26,905 bases of DNA. Source: F23-B02 sp963633225. GTDB lineage: Bacteria; Bacillota; Clostridia; Oscillospirales; Oscillospiraceae. Each line of letters begins with the position of its first letter. Within the stretch, counting starts at the first letter, position 1. The notes below the pieces were generated by a model. The model did not search any database and was not told the origin of the DNA. It worked only from the letters and a program-made list of their open reading frames with translations. Positions 7,805 through 14,598 of the stretch are shown here, one piece after another. A program made the position numbers and the translations under genes. The stretch is taken from NCBI GenBank assembly GCA_963633225.1, contig CAVGXR010000067.1:1-26905 (forward strand), in the 5' to 3' direction.

Positions 7805-8010
7805 GCTTATAGCGGTTATTTCGGTGCAGTGGAAGCTTCAGCAAGCGGAACAGGCAAGCCTGTTCCCTACAGGGTGCGATGCAGTATTTGAGATACTGCA
7901 AAACATTGCAACGCACTAACGGGACGCGAAACGAACTTATTTCCTCCAATGCTTAGATACCGTGCACCTGCAATCAACGTATAGGTGCAGACTCAAAGCG
8001 CCTCTAAAGA
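7805..8010. repeat. Mosaic palindromic repeat, copy D (right arm)
   Basis: It carries the REP palindrome GGAACAGGCAAGCCTGTTCC, a GCAGTATTTGAGATACTGC hairpin, a GATACCGTGCACC block and the terminus GTATAGGTGCAGACTC...GCGCCTCTAAAG. The terminus overlaps the last codons of the thioesterase gene. Confidence 0.8.
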
Positions 8011-8733
8011 AAGGAAGGAGGCGCATTTGCCGTCGGCGCGGCGAGCGCCGAGGATATAGCCGTTCTCGGTCTGCTTTTTGTATATCTTCAGCTCCTCGCC
8101 CTCCATGCAGGCGGTGACGTAGCGCGCTTCCATGGTTTTGATGGGCATGGACGCGATCTCATCGGCGGTGAAGCAGTCGAGGAAGGCGCGGACGTAGGCG
8201 ACGTTGTTCATGTGGCGGCCAATGTCGATGCTCGAGGCGCGCACGGTGAAGGTGTAGACCAGCTCGTCGTCGCAAAACTCGTCGCGGAAGCGGCGGAGCT
8301 TGCCTCCGCAGGCGGCGTAATCCTGAAACTCGAAGCCGTCGGGGAAGCCGAACTCGGAAAAGCGCACAAAGCCCGTTTCGCGGTTTAAGACGACCCACTC
8401 GGTCAGACCCTCGGCGATGCGTCTGCCGCCGGTGTAGATGTCATAGCCGCGGTAGCCGCGCACGGCGCTGGGCTTTGCGGGGTTTACCCAAGTCGATACC
8501 GTGAGCACGTCCATAAGCTTCGCGTCGTCGTAAAAATCTATGCGCGAGTGCGTCGCTACCCAGTAGCAATCACGCTGCGCAAGCGCCGCCGTGCCGTTGC
8601 CGATGGCCTCGGCGTGCAGGCTGGCCGCGTTCTGAAACAGCATAAACGCCGCCGGCGGCTGCATTTTGGGTTCTTTGCCGCACAGATCGGGCGTGACCGT
8701 CTGCGTAAAGGAAAATTTCTTCAGCTCACTCAT
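7993..8733 (-). CDS. Acyl-ACP thioesterase (FatA/FatB-type double hotdog)
   Basis: The 246-residue protein has the length of bacterial acyl-ACP thioesterases, which hydrolyse acyl-acyl carrier protein to release fatty acids in the cytoplasm. The N-terminal hotdog half carries the substrate-channel segment (AASLHAEAIG, WVATHSRIDF). The C-terminal half carries the catalytic DIGRHMNNVAYVRAF, with the Asp/Asn/His pattern of the family. A longer ORF runs upstream, but the ATG at 8733 has GGGAGGA eight bases before it and starts the domain correctly. The end SLEAL and the TGA stop lie in the terminus of repeat copy D, in the same frame as in the CAT-like gene. Confidence 0.85.
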   Translation of the reverse strand: MSELKKFSFTQTVTPDLCGKEPKMQPPAAFMLFQNAASLHAEAIGNGTAALAQRDCYWVATHSRIDFYDDAKLMDVLTVSTWVNPAKPSAVRGYRGYDIYTGGRRIAEGLTEWVVLNRETGFVRFSEFGFPDGFEFQDYAACGGKLRRFRDEFCDDELVYTFTVRASSIDIGRHMNNVAYVRAFLDCFTADEIASMPIKTMEARYVTACMEGEELKIYKKQTENGYILGARRADGKCASFLSLEAL

Positions 8734-8763
8734 AGTAAATCCTCCCGAAGTTAGTCTCATTTT

Positions 8764-8794
8764 ATTATACCACGCCTGACCGCTTAACTGTGAA
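8764..8794 (-). promoter_or_regulatory. Candidate promoter of the thioesterase gene
   Basis: On the minus strand TTCACA and TATAAT are separated by 19 bases, about 30 bases before the start codon. The -10 is perfect; the spacer is long. The same TTCACA-N19-TATAAT arrangement is seen at 5312. Confidence 0.45.
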
Positions 8795-8827
8795 ACATTT
8801 GTTAACATACAATGAGAGAAATCTAAG

Positions 8828-9024
8828 TTTTTTAGAGGCGCATTGGGGCAGCTACGGATACGCATATTGCGTCAGCACGGTATCGAAACATTGGAGGAAA
8901 TAAAAACGTTTCGCGCTTTTTTAGAGGCGCACGGGGACAGCTACGGATACGGATATTGCGGTGTCTCGATACCGTGCACCCGCAATATCCGTATAGGTAC
9001 AGCCTAAATGCGCCTCTAAAAAAA
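8828..9024. repeat. Mosaic palindromic repeat, copy E (nested mini-element)
   Basis: A truncated left arm (TTTTTTAGAGGCGCATTGGG, 8828-8916) is followed by a compact complete element (8917-9023). The latter is nearly one long hairpin: TTTTTTAGAGGCGCACGGGG at one end, GCGCCTCTAAAAAA at the other, with GGATATTGCGG / CGCAATATCC near the tip. This shows the minimal unit of the family, about 107 bp. Confidence 0.82.
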
Positions 9025-9056
9025 CACGAACGACGGAGGTGTCGTTCGTGTTTTTT
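9019..9056. terminator. Bidirectional intrinsic terminator
   Basis: A perfect 16-bp stem from AAAAAACACGAACGAC and GTCGTTCGTGTTTTTT with loop GGAGGT. The A run doubles as the end of the mini repeat element. It may end the leftward dtxR transcript, or a rightward transcript. Confidence 0.75.
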
Positions 9057-9083
9057 CCATAATTAAAGAAGAGAGGTGTAGAT

Positions 9084-9131
9084 GTGAACAAAAGCTCGCA
9101 CTGTTATTGCTGCTTTCCGGCGGCGTCCTGA
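9084..9131 (+). CDS. Possible 15-residue Cys-rich leader peptide
   Basis: GTG-started mini-ORF reading MNKSSHCYCCFPAAS, preceded by GAGAGG at a suitable distance. Its stop codon lies in the loop of a GC-rich hairpin (CCGGCGG 9117-9123 / CCGCCGG 9136-9142), the geometry of an attenuating leader. A second GGAGG and GTG follow at 9161-9172, but that frame only runs antisense into dtxR and carries no recognisable protein. The real downstream gene may have been lost. Weakly supported. Confidence 0.3.
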   Translation: MNKSSHCYCCFPAAS

Positions 9132-9244
9132 ACCACCGCCGGAGGCTTATCACATTTAAGGGAGGCTTTGTGATTTTAATTTACTACTTCCGCGATAGGA
9201 TTTCAGCTCCAAAACGGCTCTCTCCTGCTCCAAAAGGGCGTATA

Positions 9245-9631
9245 TCAGCCGCCGCTGCGCATTTTATTCATTTCGTTGACGTGCTTTTTTATCGCATTGA
9301 AGGACTCGTCGCTTATGATGTGCTCCATCTTGCACGCATCCTCGGCTGCCGTTTCGCTGCTCACGCCGAGCAGCATGAGGTAGCTCGTGAGCAGTGTGTG
9401 CCGCTCGTATATCTTCGCCGCGACCTCCGTTCCGGCCTCGGTGAGGCTCAGATGCCCCAGCTCGTCGGAGACGAGATAGCCGCCGTTTTTCAAAAGCCCG
9501 ACGGCGCGGCTGACGCTCGGCTTGGAATAGCCCATGTACTCGCCGACATCAATGGCGCGCACGTCCTTATATTTTTGAGACAGGATGTATATCGTTTCAA
9601 GATACATCTCGCCGGATTCCTGCAAATTCAT
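9245..9631 (-). CDS. DtxR-family iron-dependent repressor (short form)
   Basis: A 128-residue cytoplasmic repressor: winged helix at residues 1-65 and the metal-binding dimerisation domain at 66-128, without the C-terminal SH3 domain. M9, C100, E103 and H104 match the primary site of DtxR (M10, C102, E105, H106), and H78 matches H79. Manganese-type MntR has Asp and Glu at the first two positions, so Fe(II) sensing is the better reading. The ATG at 9631 follows GGAGAG; a TTG six codons upstream is less likely. The gene diverges from feoAAB, whose promoter carries three palindromes it probably binds. I leave the gene symbol open. Confidence 0.88.
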   Translation of the reverse strand: MNLQESGEMYLETIYILSQKYKDVRAIDVGEYMGYSKPSVSRAVGLLKNGGYLVSDELGHLSLTEAGTEVAAKIYERHTLLTSYLMLLGVSSETAAEDACKMEHIISDESFNAIKKHVNEMNKMRSGG

Positions 9632-9676
9632 TCGATTCTCTCCAGTCAACTGAGTTATTTATATATAAACATATAA

Positions 9677-9705
9677 ATAATAACACAAGATTTTTGCAAT
9701 TTCAA
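9677..9705 (-). promoter_or_regulatory. Promoter of the dtxR-family gene
   Basis: Minus strand TTGAAA (9700-9705), a 17-base spacer, TATTAT (9677-9682). It is about 45 bases before the start codon. Confidence 0.65.
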
Positions 9706-9769
9706 GCGGCTGAGAAAGGCTTGCACGGTCTTAATCCCTATCTGCGTACTCGGATATTGTGCACAATTT

Positions 9770-9785
9770 GTTAGCATATGCTAAC
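9770..9785. promoter_or_regulatory. DtxR-type operator 1
   Basis: Perfect palindrome GTTAGC-ATAT-GCTAAC, about 40 bases upstream of the feo -35, nested in a larger inverted repeat (GCACAATT 9761 / AATTGTGC 9792). It lies between the two divergent promoters and may serve both. Confidence 0.75.
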
Positions 9786-9825
9786 CGCAGGAATTGTGCA
9801 AGTCTACAAAGCTTGCGTCAGGCTC

Positions 9826-9853
9826 TTGACAATAGAAGAATCTGTGCTATTAT
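9826..9853 (+). promoter_or_regulatory. Promoter of the feo operon
   Basis: TTGACA (9826-9831), a 16-base spacer, TATTAT (9848-9853). It predicts transcription from about 9860, at the first base of operator 2, so a bound repressor would block initiation. Confidence 0.8.
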
Positions 9854-9860
9854 TCAGGCA

Positions 9861-9876
9861 GTTAGCGAGAGCTAAC
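9861..9876. promoter_or_regulatory. DtxR-type operator 2
   Basis: Perfect palindrome GTTAGC-GAGA-GCTAAC over the predicted transcription start of the feo operon. Confidence 0.82.
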
Positions 9877-9893
9877 TTTAATTCAGCCCCACG

Positions 9894-9909
9894 GTTAGCG
9901 CGTGCTAAT
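9894..9909. promoter_or_regulatory. DtxR-type operator 3
   Basis: GTTAGC-GCGT-GCTAAT, one mismatch from the other two sites, in the 5' leader shortly before the first feoA ribosome site. Its centre is 33 bp from that of operator 2, about three helical turns. Confidence 0.72.
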
Positions 9910-9929
9910 CAAAGGAGAAAGGACAGAGA

Positions 9930-10142
9930 ATGATGCCGTTAACATTAGCAGCGGTCGGCGAAGAGAATACGATCAAGCGTATTGCCGGCAAGCCGGAGGT
10001 GAAAAAGCACCTCGAAAACCTCGGCTTTGTCGTCGGGGGCGATGTAAAAGTGTTGACTGCCGTTGGCGAGAATGTCATCGTCAAGGTCAAAGAAGCCAGG
10101 ATCGCCATAAGCGCGGAAATGGCACAGAAAATATATGTGTGA
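9930..10142 (+). CDS. feoA: FeoA-domain protein 1
   Basis: A 70-residue SH3-like FeoA protein (MPLTLAAVGEENTIKRIAG...LGFVVGGDVKVLTAVGENVIVKV...). FeoA proteins are small cytosolic partners needed for Fe(II) uptake by FeoB. AGGA lies about five bases before the ATG; two Met codons are adjacent. It is first in the feo operon, right behind the third operator, with 11 bases to the next gene. It differs clearly from the second FeoA; tandem feoA genes are common in Clostridia. Confidence 0.88.
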   Translation: MMPLTLAAVGEENTIKRIAGKPEVKKHLENLGFVVGGDVKVLTAVGENVIVKVKEARIAISAEMAQKIYV

Positions 10143-10153
10143 GGAGCAGAAAC

Positions 10154-10375
10154 ATGAAGACTCTGAGAGACGTTAAGATCGGAGAGACCGTCACCGTCAA
10201 AAAGCTCCATGGCGAGGGCGCTATAAAGCGCCGCATCATGGACATGGGTATTACCAAGGGCGCTGAGGTCTATGTCCGCAAGGTCGCTCCTTTGGGCGAT
10301 CCCATCGAGCTCACCGTCCGCGGCTATGAGCTTTCCCTGCGCAAGGCAGATGCAGAAAAGATCGAGGTGGAATAA
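10154..10375 (+). CDS. feoA: FeoA-domain protein 2
   Basis: A 73-residue FeoA protein with the classic core (RRIMDMGITKGAEVYVRKVAPLGDPIEL and GYELSLRKADAEKI, shown here in parts). It is closer to the canonical FeoA than the first copy. GAGGAG precedes the ATG. Its TAA stop shares one base with the feoB ATG (TAATG), so translation is probably coupled to the transporter. Confidence 0.93.
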   Translation: MKTLRDVKIGETVTVKKLHGEGAIKRRIMDMGITKGAEVYVRKVAPLGDPIELTVRGYELSLRKADAEKIEVE

Positions 10376-12888
10376 TGGAAAAGAACATTAAAATTGCCCT
10401 TGCCGGCAACCCGAACTGCGGTAAAACGACCCTGTTCAACGCGCTGACCGGCTCGAATCAGTACGTCGGCAACTGGCCCGGCGTTACCGTTGAGAAGAAG
10501 GAAGGCAAGCTCAAGAAGTATGACGGCGTAACGGTCGTTGACCTTCCCGGTATCTACTCGCTTTCCCCCTACACCCTTGAGGAGGTCGTTGCGCGTAACT
10601 TCCTGCTCGGCGAGCGCCCCGATGCGATACTGAACATCATCGACGGCACGAACCTCGAGCGTAACCTTTACCTGACCACCCAGCTCACCGAGCTCGGCAT
10701 CCCCGTTGTCGTTGCGGTCAACATGATGGATATCGTCCGCAAGAACGGCGACGTTATAAACATCAAGGAGCTGTCCCGCCAGCTTGGCTGCAAGGTGCTG
10801 GAGATATCCGCACTCAAGGGCGACGGCGTGACCGAGGCTGCGGCAGCGGCTGTTGACGCGGCCAAGAACGGCAAGACCATCCCCATGCACTCGTTCTCCG
10901 GCGTTGTCGAGCACGCCATTGCTCACATCGAGGAGGCCGTCCTGCACGAGCTGCCCGAGGAGCAGCAGCGCTGGTACGCCATCAAGATCTTCGAGCACGA
11001 CGACAAGGTGCTTGCAAAGCTTGCGATAAAGCCCGAGGTCATGAAGCACATCGACGCTGACATCAAGGCCGCCGAGGATGAGCTCGACGACGATGCAGAG
11101 AGCATCATCACCAACGAGCGCTACATCTACATAGCCTCCATCATCAAGGCCTGCTACAAGAAGAAAAACGTCGGACAGCTCACCACCTCCGACAAGATAG
11201 ATAAGATAGTCACCAACCGCTGGCTGGGTCTGCCGATCTTCGCGGCTGTCATGTTCCTTGTCTACTGGGTCGCAATGGTCGCCGTCGGCGCACCTGCAAC
11301 CGACTGGGCAAACGACGGCGTGTTCGGCGACGGCTGGCACCTGTTCGGCATCGGCTCTGCCGATTACAATGACACAAACGACGAATATACCGCCGCTATT
11401 CAGGCGGTCAGCGCCTTCCTCGGCGAGGACATCGACGTTGAAGCAGACGACTTCGACGCAGACGCACTGCTTGCAGAGATGAAGTCCTTCACGACTGCCG
11501 ACAAGTCTGCTGACCTCGACGTTGAGGACGAGGAGACCCTCGCTATCAACACCATGACCGCGTACTACGACGCGATCCCCGAGGATGCGGACGAGGACAG
11601 CACCATAGGCGTGACCTATGTTGACGCAGTTGCTTACCTCGAGGAAAACGGCTTTGACGCTCCCGACCCTGCCGATTACGGCGTGTGGGTACCGAGTATC
11701 CCGACCCTCGTGGGCGACGGCCTTGACGCTGCAAACGCAGCTCCCTGGCTCAGCGGCCTTATCAATGACGGTATCGTAGCCGGTGTCGGCGCAGTCCTCG
11801 GCTTCGTACCCCAGATGCTCGTCCTGTTCCTCATGCTCGCCTTCCTCGAGGCCTGCGGCTACATGGCGCGTATCGCCTTCGTTCTTGACCGTATCTTCCG
11901 CAAGTTCGGACTTTCCGGCAAGAGCTTCATCCCCATGCTCGTCGGTGTCGGCTGCGGCGTTCCGGGCGTCATGGCTTCCCGTACCATCGAAAACGAGCGT
12001 GACCGCCGTATGACGATCATGACAACGACCTTCATCCCCTGCGGCGCAAAGGTTCCCTTCATCGCAATGATCGCCGGCGCACTGTTCGGCGGCAGCGCAT
12101 GGGTATCCACCTCCGCATACTTCATCGGCATGGCGGCCATCATCTGCTCGGGCATCATGCTCAAGAAGACCCGCCGCTTCGCCGGCGACCCCGCTCCCTT
12201 CGTTATGGAGCTTCCCGCATACCACATGCCCACCCTCGGCAACGTTCTCCGCTCCATGTGGGAGCGCGGCTGGTCCTTCATCAAGAAGGCGGGCACCATC
12301 ATCCTGCTCTCGACCATCTTCGTATGGTTCACCACCTACTTCGGCTGGGTTGACGGAACCTTCCAGATGCTCACCGAGGATCAGATCGACGCATCCATCC
12401 TTGCAAAGATCGGCAACGCCATCGCATGGATCTTCGCACCCCTCGGCTGGGGCAACTGGCAGGCAACTGTCGCATCCATCACCGGCCTCGTTGCAAAGGA
12501 GAACATCGTCGGTACTCTCGGCATCCTCTACGGCGGCGGCGACGGCACCGTTTATCAGGCAATGGCGGCAGCCTTCACCGGCATCACCGCTTACAGCTTC
12601 CTTGTCTTCAACCTGCTGTGCGCTCCCTGCTTTGCAGCTATCGGCGCTATCAAGCGCGAGATGAACAACCGCGGCTGGACCTGGTTCGCCATCGGCTATC
12701 AGTGCGGCTTCGCATACGTCATCGCCCTGATGATCAACCAGTTCGGCGGTGCTCTCACCGGCAACCTGAACGTCATCGGCCTGATCGCTGCTGTCGCTCT
12801 GCTGGCAGGCATGATCTACATGCTCTTCCGCCCCTACAAGGAGGCAGAGACCCTCAGCACCAGAGAAGCAAGCGTAGGTCTGAAATAA
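10375..12888 (+). CDS. feoB: FeoB ferrous iron transporter with acidic extracytoplasmic insert
   Basis: An 837-residue inner-membrane Fe(II) transporter. The N-terminal G domain has G1 GNPNCGKTT (11-19), G3 DLPG (56-59) and G4 NMMD (116-119). A guanine-dissociation-inhibitor-like helical region follows to about 280, then the polytopic core with GVGCGVPGVMASRT and IPCGAKVPF, both carrying the conserved membrane Cys. After the first helix (about 283-304) there is an extra stretch of about 130 residues (306-440), rich in Asp and Glu, where most FeoBs have a short loop. It probably faces outside. The insert explains why the protein is long for the family without a C-terminal extension. Codon use is as biased as in highly expressed genes. 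Confidence 0.96.
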   Translation: MEKNIKIALAGNPNCGKTTLFNALTGSNQYVGNWPGVTVEKKEGKLKKYDGVTVVDLPGIYSLSPYTLEEVVARNFLLGERPDAILNIIDGTNLERNLYLTTQLTELGIPVVVAVNMMDIVRKNGDVINIKELSRQLGCKVLEISALKGDGVTEAAAAAVDAAKNGKTIPMHSFSGVVEHAIAHIEEAVLHELPEEQQRWYAIKIFEHDDKVLAKLAIKPEVMKHIDADIKAAEDELDDDAESIITNERYIYIASIIKACYKKKNVGQLTTSDKIDKIVTNRWLGLPIFAAVMFLVYWVAMVAVGAPATDWANDGVFGDGWHLFGIGSADYNDTNDEYTAAIQAVSAFLGEDIDVEADDFDADALLAEMKSFTTADKSADLDVEDEETLAINTMTAYYDAIPEDADEDSTIGVTYVDAVAYLEENGFDAPDPADYGVWVPSIPTLVGDGLDAANAAPWLSGLINDGIVAGVGAVLGFVPQMLVLFLMLAFLEACGYMARIAFVLDRIFRKFGLSGKSFIPMLVGVGCGVPGVMASRTIENERDRRMTIMTTTFIPCGAKVPFIAMIAGALFGGSAWVSTSAYFIGMAAIICSGIMLKKTRRFAGDPAPFVMELPAYHMPTLGNVLRSMWERGWSFIKKAGTIILLSTIFVWFTTYFGWVDGTFQMLTEDQIDASILAKIGNAIAWIFAPLGWGNWQATVASITGLVAKENIVGTLGILYGGGDGTVYQAMAAAFTGITAYSFLVFNLLCAPCFAAIGAIKREMNNRGWTWFAIGYQCGFAYVIALMINQFGGALTGNLNVIGLIAAVALLAGMIYMLFRPYKEAETLSTREASVGLK

Positions 12889-12929
12889 TTGCAGCATAAC
12901 TTGAGAAAATAATAAAGGAGGAAAACGCA

Positions 12930-13166
12930 ATGCTTGAATACATAGCTTCCAATATCGGAACGATACTGATAACGGCGGGTCTGATCGTGATCGTAGCGCT
13001 CATCATTCGCTCGATAATCAGAGATAAGAAAGCAGGCATATCCTCCTGCGGCGCAAAGTGCGGCGGCTGCGGTGCATGTGCCATGGCTGGAAAGTGCCAC
13101 GGCTCATCCTGCTCCGGCGGCAGCGCCCTCAGGGACGTAAAAAACCTGAAGCATCATAGTAACTAA
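12930..13166 (+). CDS. FeoB-associated Cys-rich membrane protein
   Basis: A 78-residue protein: a single transmembrane helix (about 8-27, NIGTILITAGLIVIVALII) and a short Cys-rich tail with CGAKCGGCGAC, KCHGSSC. This is the family that commonly follows feoB in Firmicutes; a role in Fe(II) delivery or FeoB function is assumed. AAAGGAGG precedes the ATG. The TAA stop at 13164-13166 overlaps the end of the inserted MITE-like element, so its original 3' end may have been changed. Confidence 0.9.
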   Translation: MLEYIASNIGTILITAGLIVIVALIIRSIIRDKKAGISSCGAKCGGCGACAMAGKCHGSSCSGGSALRDVKNLKHHSN

Positions 13167-13439
13167 GCTGACGGGAATCGAACCCTGCCGCCTGTCAGCG
13201 CCCCTTTTCGGCGCTTTTAGCCTTTTTCTCTTTGATGGGCGTCAGCCCATCTGCATCAAAGAAAGCCGAAAATCACACGAAAATTGTCTGCTGACAGGTG
13301 CGAGCAGTTTTGACAAAGCTGATTTTTGCTCAGGCAAGGCAAAGTCCGCAGCGCATACTGTCGTATTCGCAAGGGCTTTAACGCCGCATGAGTGAAAATC
13401 AGCCTGTCAAAACCGGCAGGGGTTCGGCTCCCGTCAGCT
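13166..13439. mobile_element. MITE-like element, about 274 bp, copy 2
   Basis: It has the same ends as the element at 4775 (AGCTGACGGGAATCGAACCC; GTCAGCT at the right) with TA directly outside each end. Its interior is the reverse complement of copy 1. It is non-coding and sits between the Cys-rich gene and the operon terminator, so it is probably transcribed as part of the feo mRNA. Confidence 0.82.
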
Positions 13440-13448
13440 TAATCTTAC

Positions 13449-13485
13449 GGGAGGTGCGGTGTTCCCACCTGCACCTCCCTGTTTT
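13449..13485 (+). terminator. Intrinsic terminator of the feo operon
   Basis: Stem GGGAGGTGC / GCACCTCCC, extended inward by GGTG / CACC, followed by TGTTTT. It sits 18 bases before the start of the next gene, so that operon either has a promoter within the MITE region or depends on read-through. Confidence 0.82.
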
Positions 13486-13502
13486 ACAGGCAGGAGTAAG
13501 CA

Positions 13503-13898
13503 ATGACTAACCCCAAGTTTGCGGTGTCCGCCTCGGTGGTGAGATACCTTCTCGCGCTGGATGCCCTCAGGGGTGCGGGCGGGATACGCACGATAGACGT
13601 GGCGAGGTATCTGAACATAAAAAAGCCGAGCGCACACACGATGCTCAACAATTTAAAGGACGCAGGGCTTCTCACCAAGGATGAGCTGGGCATAGCGCAT
13701 CTGACAAGCTACGGCACGGAGCTGACGAGCCAGTACAGACGATACTACTGCGCCGTTTCCGAGAGCCTTGCGAGGGTGCTGCCGTCCTCGGCGGATATCA
13801 AAAAGGCAGCGTGCGCCCTTGTCGCCGAGCTTTCCGAGCAGACGCTCGAGGAGCTGTGCGCGCAGGGCGGCGCGGAGGGAACACTTAATGTATCTTGA
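13503..13898 (+). CDS. DtxR-like winged-helix regulator lacking metal ligands
   Basis: A 131-residue protein. The winged helix aligns with DtxR family members (TIDVARYLNIKKPSAHTML, LGIAHLTSYGTELT), and the second domain keeps the helical outline. The residues that bind metal in DtxR are missing: the His after the wing is replaced (RRYYCAV), and the Cys-x-x-Glu-His motif reads CALVAEL. Possibly it senses something else or acts as a partner of another repressor. AGGAG precedes the ATG. It overlaps the next gene by 11 bases, so it belongs to the ABC-transporter operon and probably controls it. Confidence 0.75.
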   Translation: MTNPKFAVSASVVRYLLALDALRGAGGIRTIDVARYLNIKKPSAHTMLNNLKDAGLLTKDELGIAHLTSYGTELTSQYRRYYCAVSESLARVLPSSADIKKAACALVAELSEQTLEELCAQGGAEGTLNVS

Positions 13899-14586
13899 GA
13901 TAAAAGACCTTCACAAAAGCTTCGGCAGCGGCGATAACCGCTGCGAGGTACTGCGCGGCATAAGCTGCGGCATTGAAAAAGGACATATATGCGTCCTGCT
14001 GGGGCCGTCCGGCTCCGGCAAATCGACGCTTCTGAATATAATAGGCGGCATTGAAACAGCCGACTCAGGCAGCATAAGCATAGGCGGACAGAGGATCGCC
14101 GCGATGAGCCCGAAGCAGCTTTCGCTGTACAGGCGCAGGCATCTCGGCTACGTTTTCCAGTCGTACAACCTCATTCCGAACCTGACTGTCAGGGAAAATG
14201 TCGAGGTCGGCGCGTATCTTGCCGATAAGCCGCTGCCGGAGGATGAAATACTCAAAACCCTCGGACTGTGGGAGCACAGAGATAAGCTGCCCTCGCAGCT
14301 CTCGGGCGGCCAGCAGCAGCGCACGGCCATAGGCAGGGCGATAGTCAAAAACCCCGATATCCTGCTGTGCGACGAGCCGACGGGCGCTCTGGACTACAAA
14401 ACCTCGAAGGAGATCCTCGATCTCATCGAGCGCGTGAACAGAAAATACGGCAGCACGGTCATCCTCGTCACGCATAACGATGCAATAAAGCGCATGGCCG
14501 ACCGCGTTATACGCCTGCGCGACGGAGCTATCCGCTCGGACGAGCCGAACAGCGATAAGCTCAGCGCCATGCAGCTCGACTGGTAG
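13888..14586 (+). CDS. ABC transporter ATPase, MacB/LolD-type
   Basis: A 232-residue nucleotide-binding protein. Walker A GPSGSGKST (39-47), Q-loop VFQSYN, signature LSGGQQQR, Walker B ILLCDEPTGALD and H-loop VTHND are all intact. It belongs to the MacB/LolD/FtsE group, which works with FtsX-type permeases in mechanotransmission or export rather than classical import. GGAGGG before the ATG. It overlaps the regulator upstream and is followed after 12 bases by its permease. Confidence 0.93.
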   Translation: MYLEIKDLHKSFGSGDNRCEVLRGISCGIEKGHICVLLGPSGSGKSTLLNIIGGIETADSGSISIGGQRIAAMSPKQLSLYRRRHLGYVFQSYNLIPNLTVRENVEVGAYLADKPLPEDEILKTLGLWEHRDKLPSQLSGGQQQRTAIGRAIVKNPDILLCDEPTGALDYKTSKEILDLIERVNRKYGSTVILVTHNDAIKRMADRVIRLRDGAIRSDEPNSDKLSAMQLDW

Positions 14587-14598
14587 GGGAGAGGAACC

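Noticed and set aside
9107..9676. 189-codon plus-strand ORF over dtxR
   Set aside because: Mostly antisense to the dtxR-family gene, whose metal ligands and ribosome site are clear. The GTG at 9170 alone does not support a gene.
10324..12930. 868-codon minus-strand ORF opposite feoB
   Set aside because: Antisense shadow caused by the codon bias of feoB; feoB has intact GTPase and membrane motifs.
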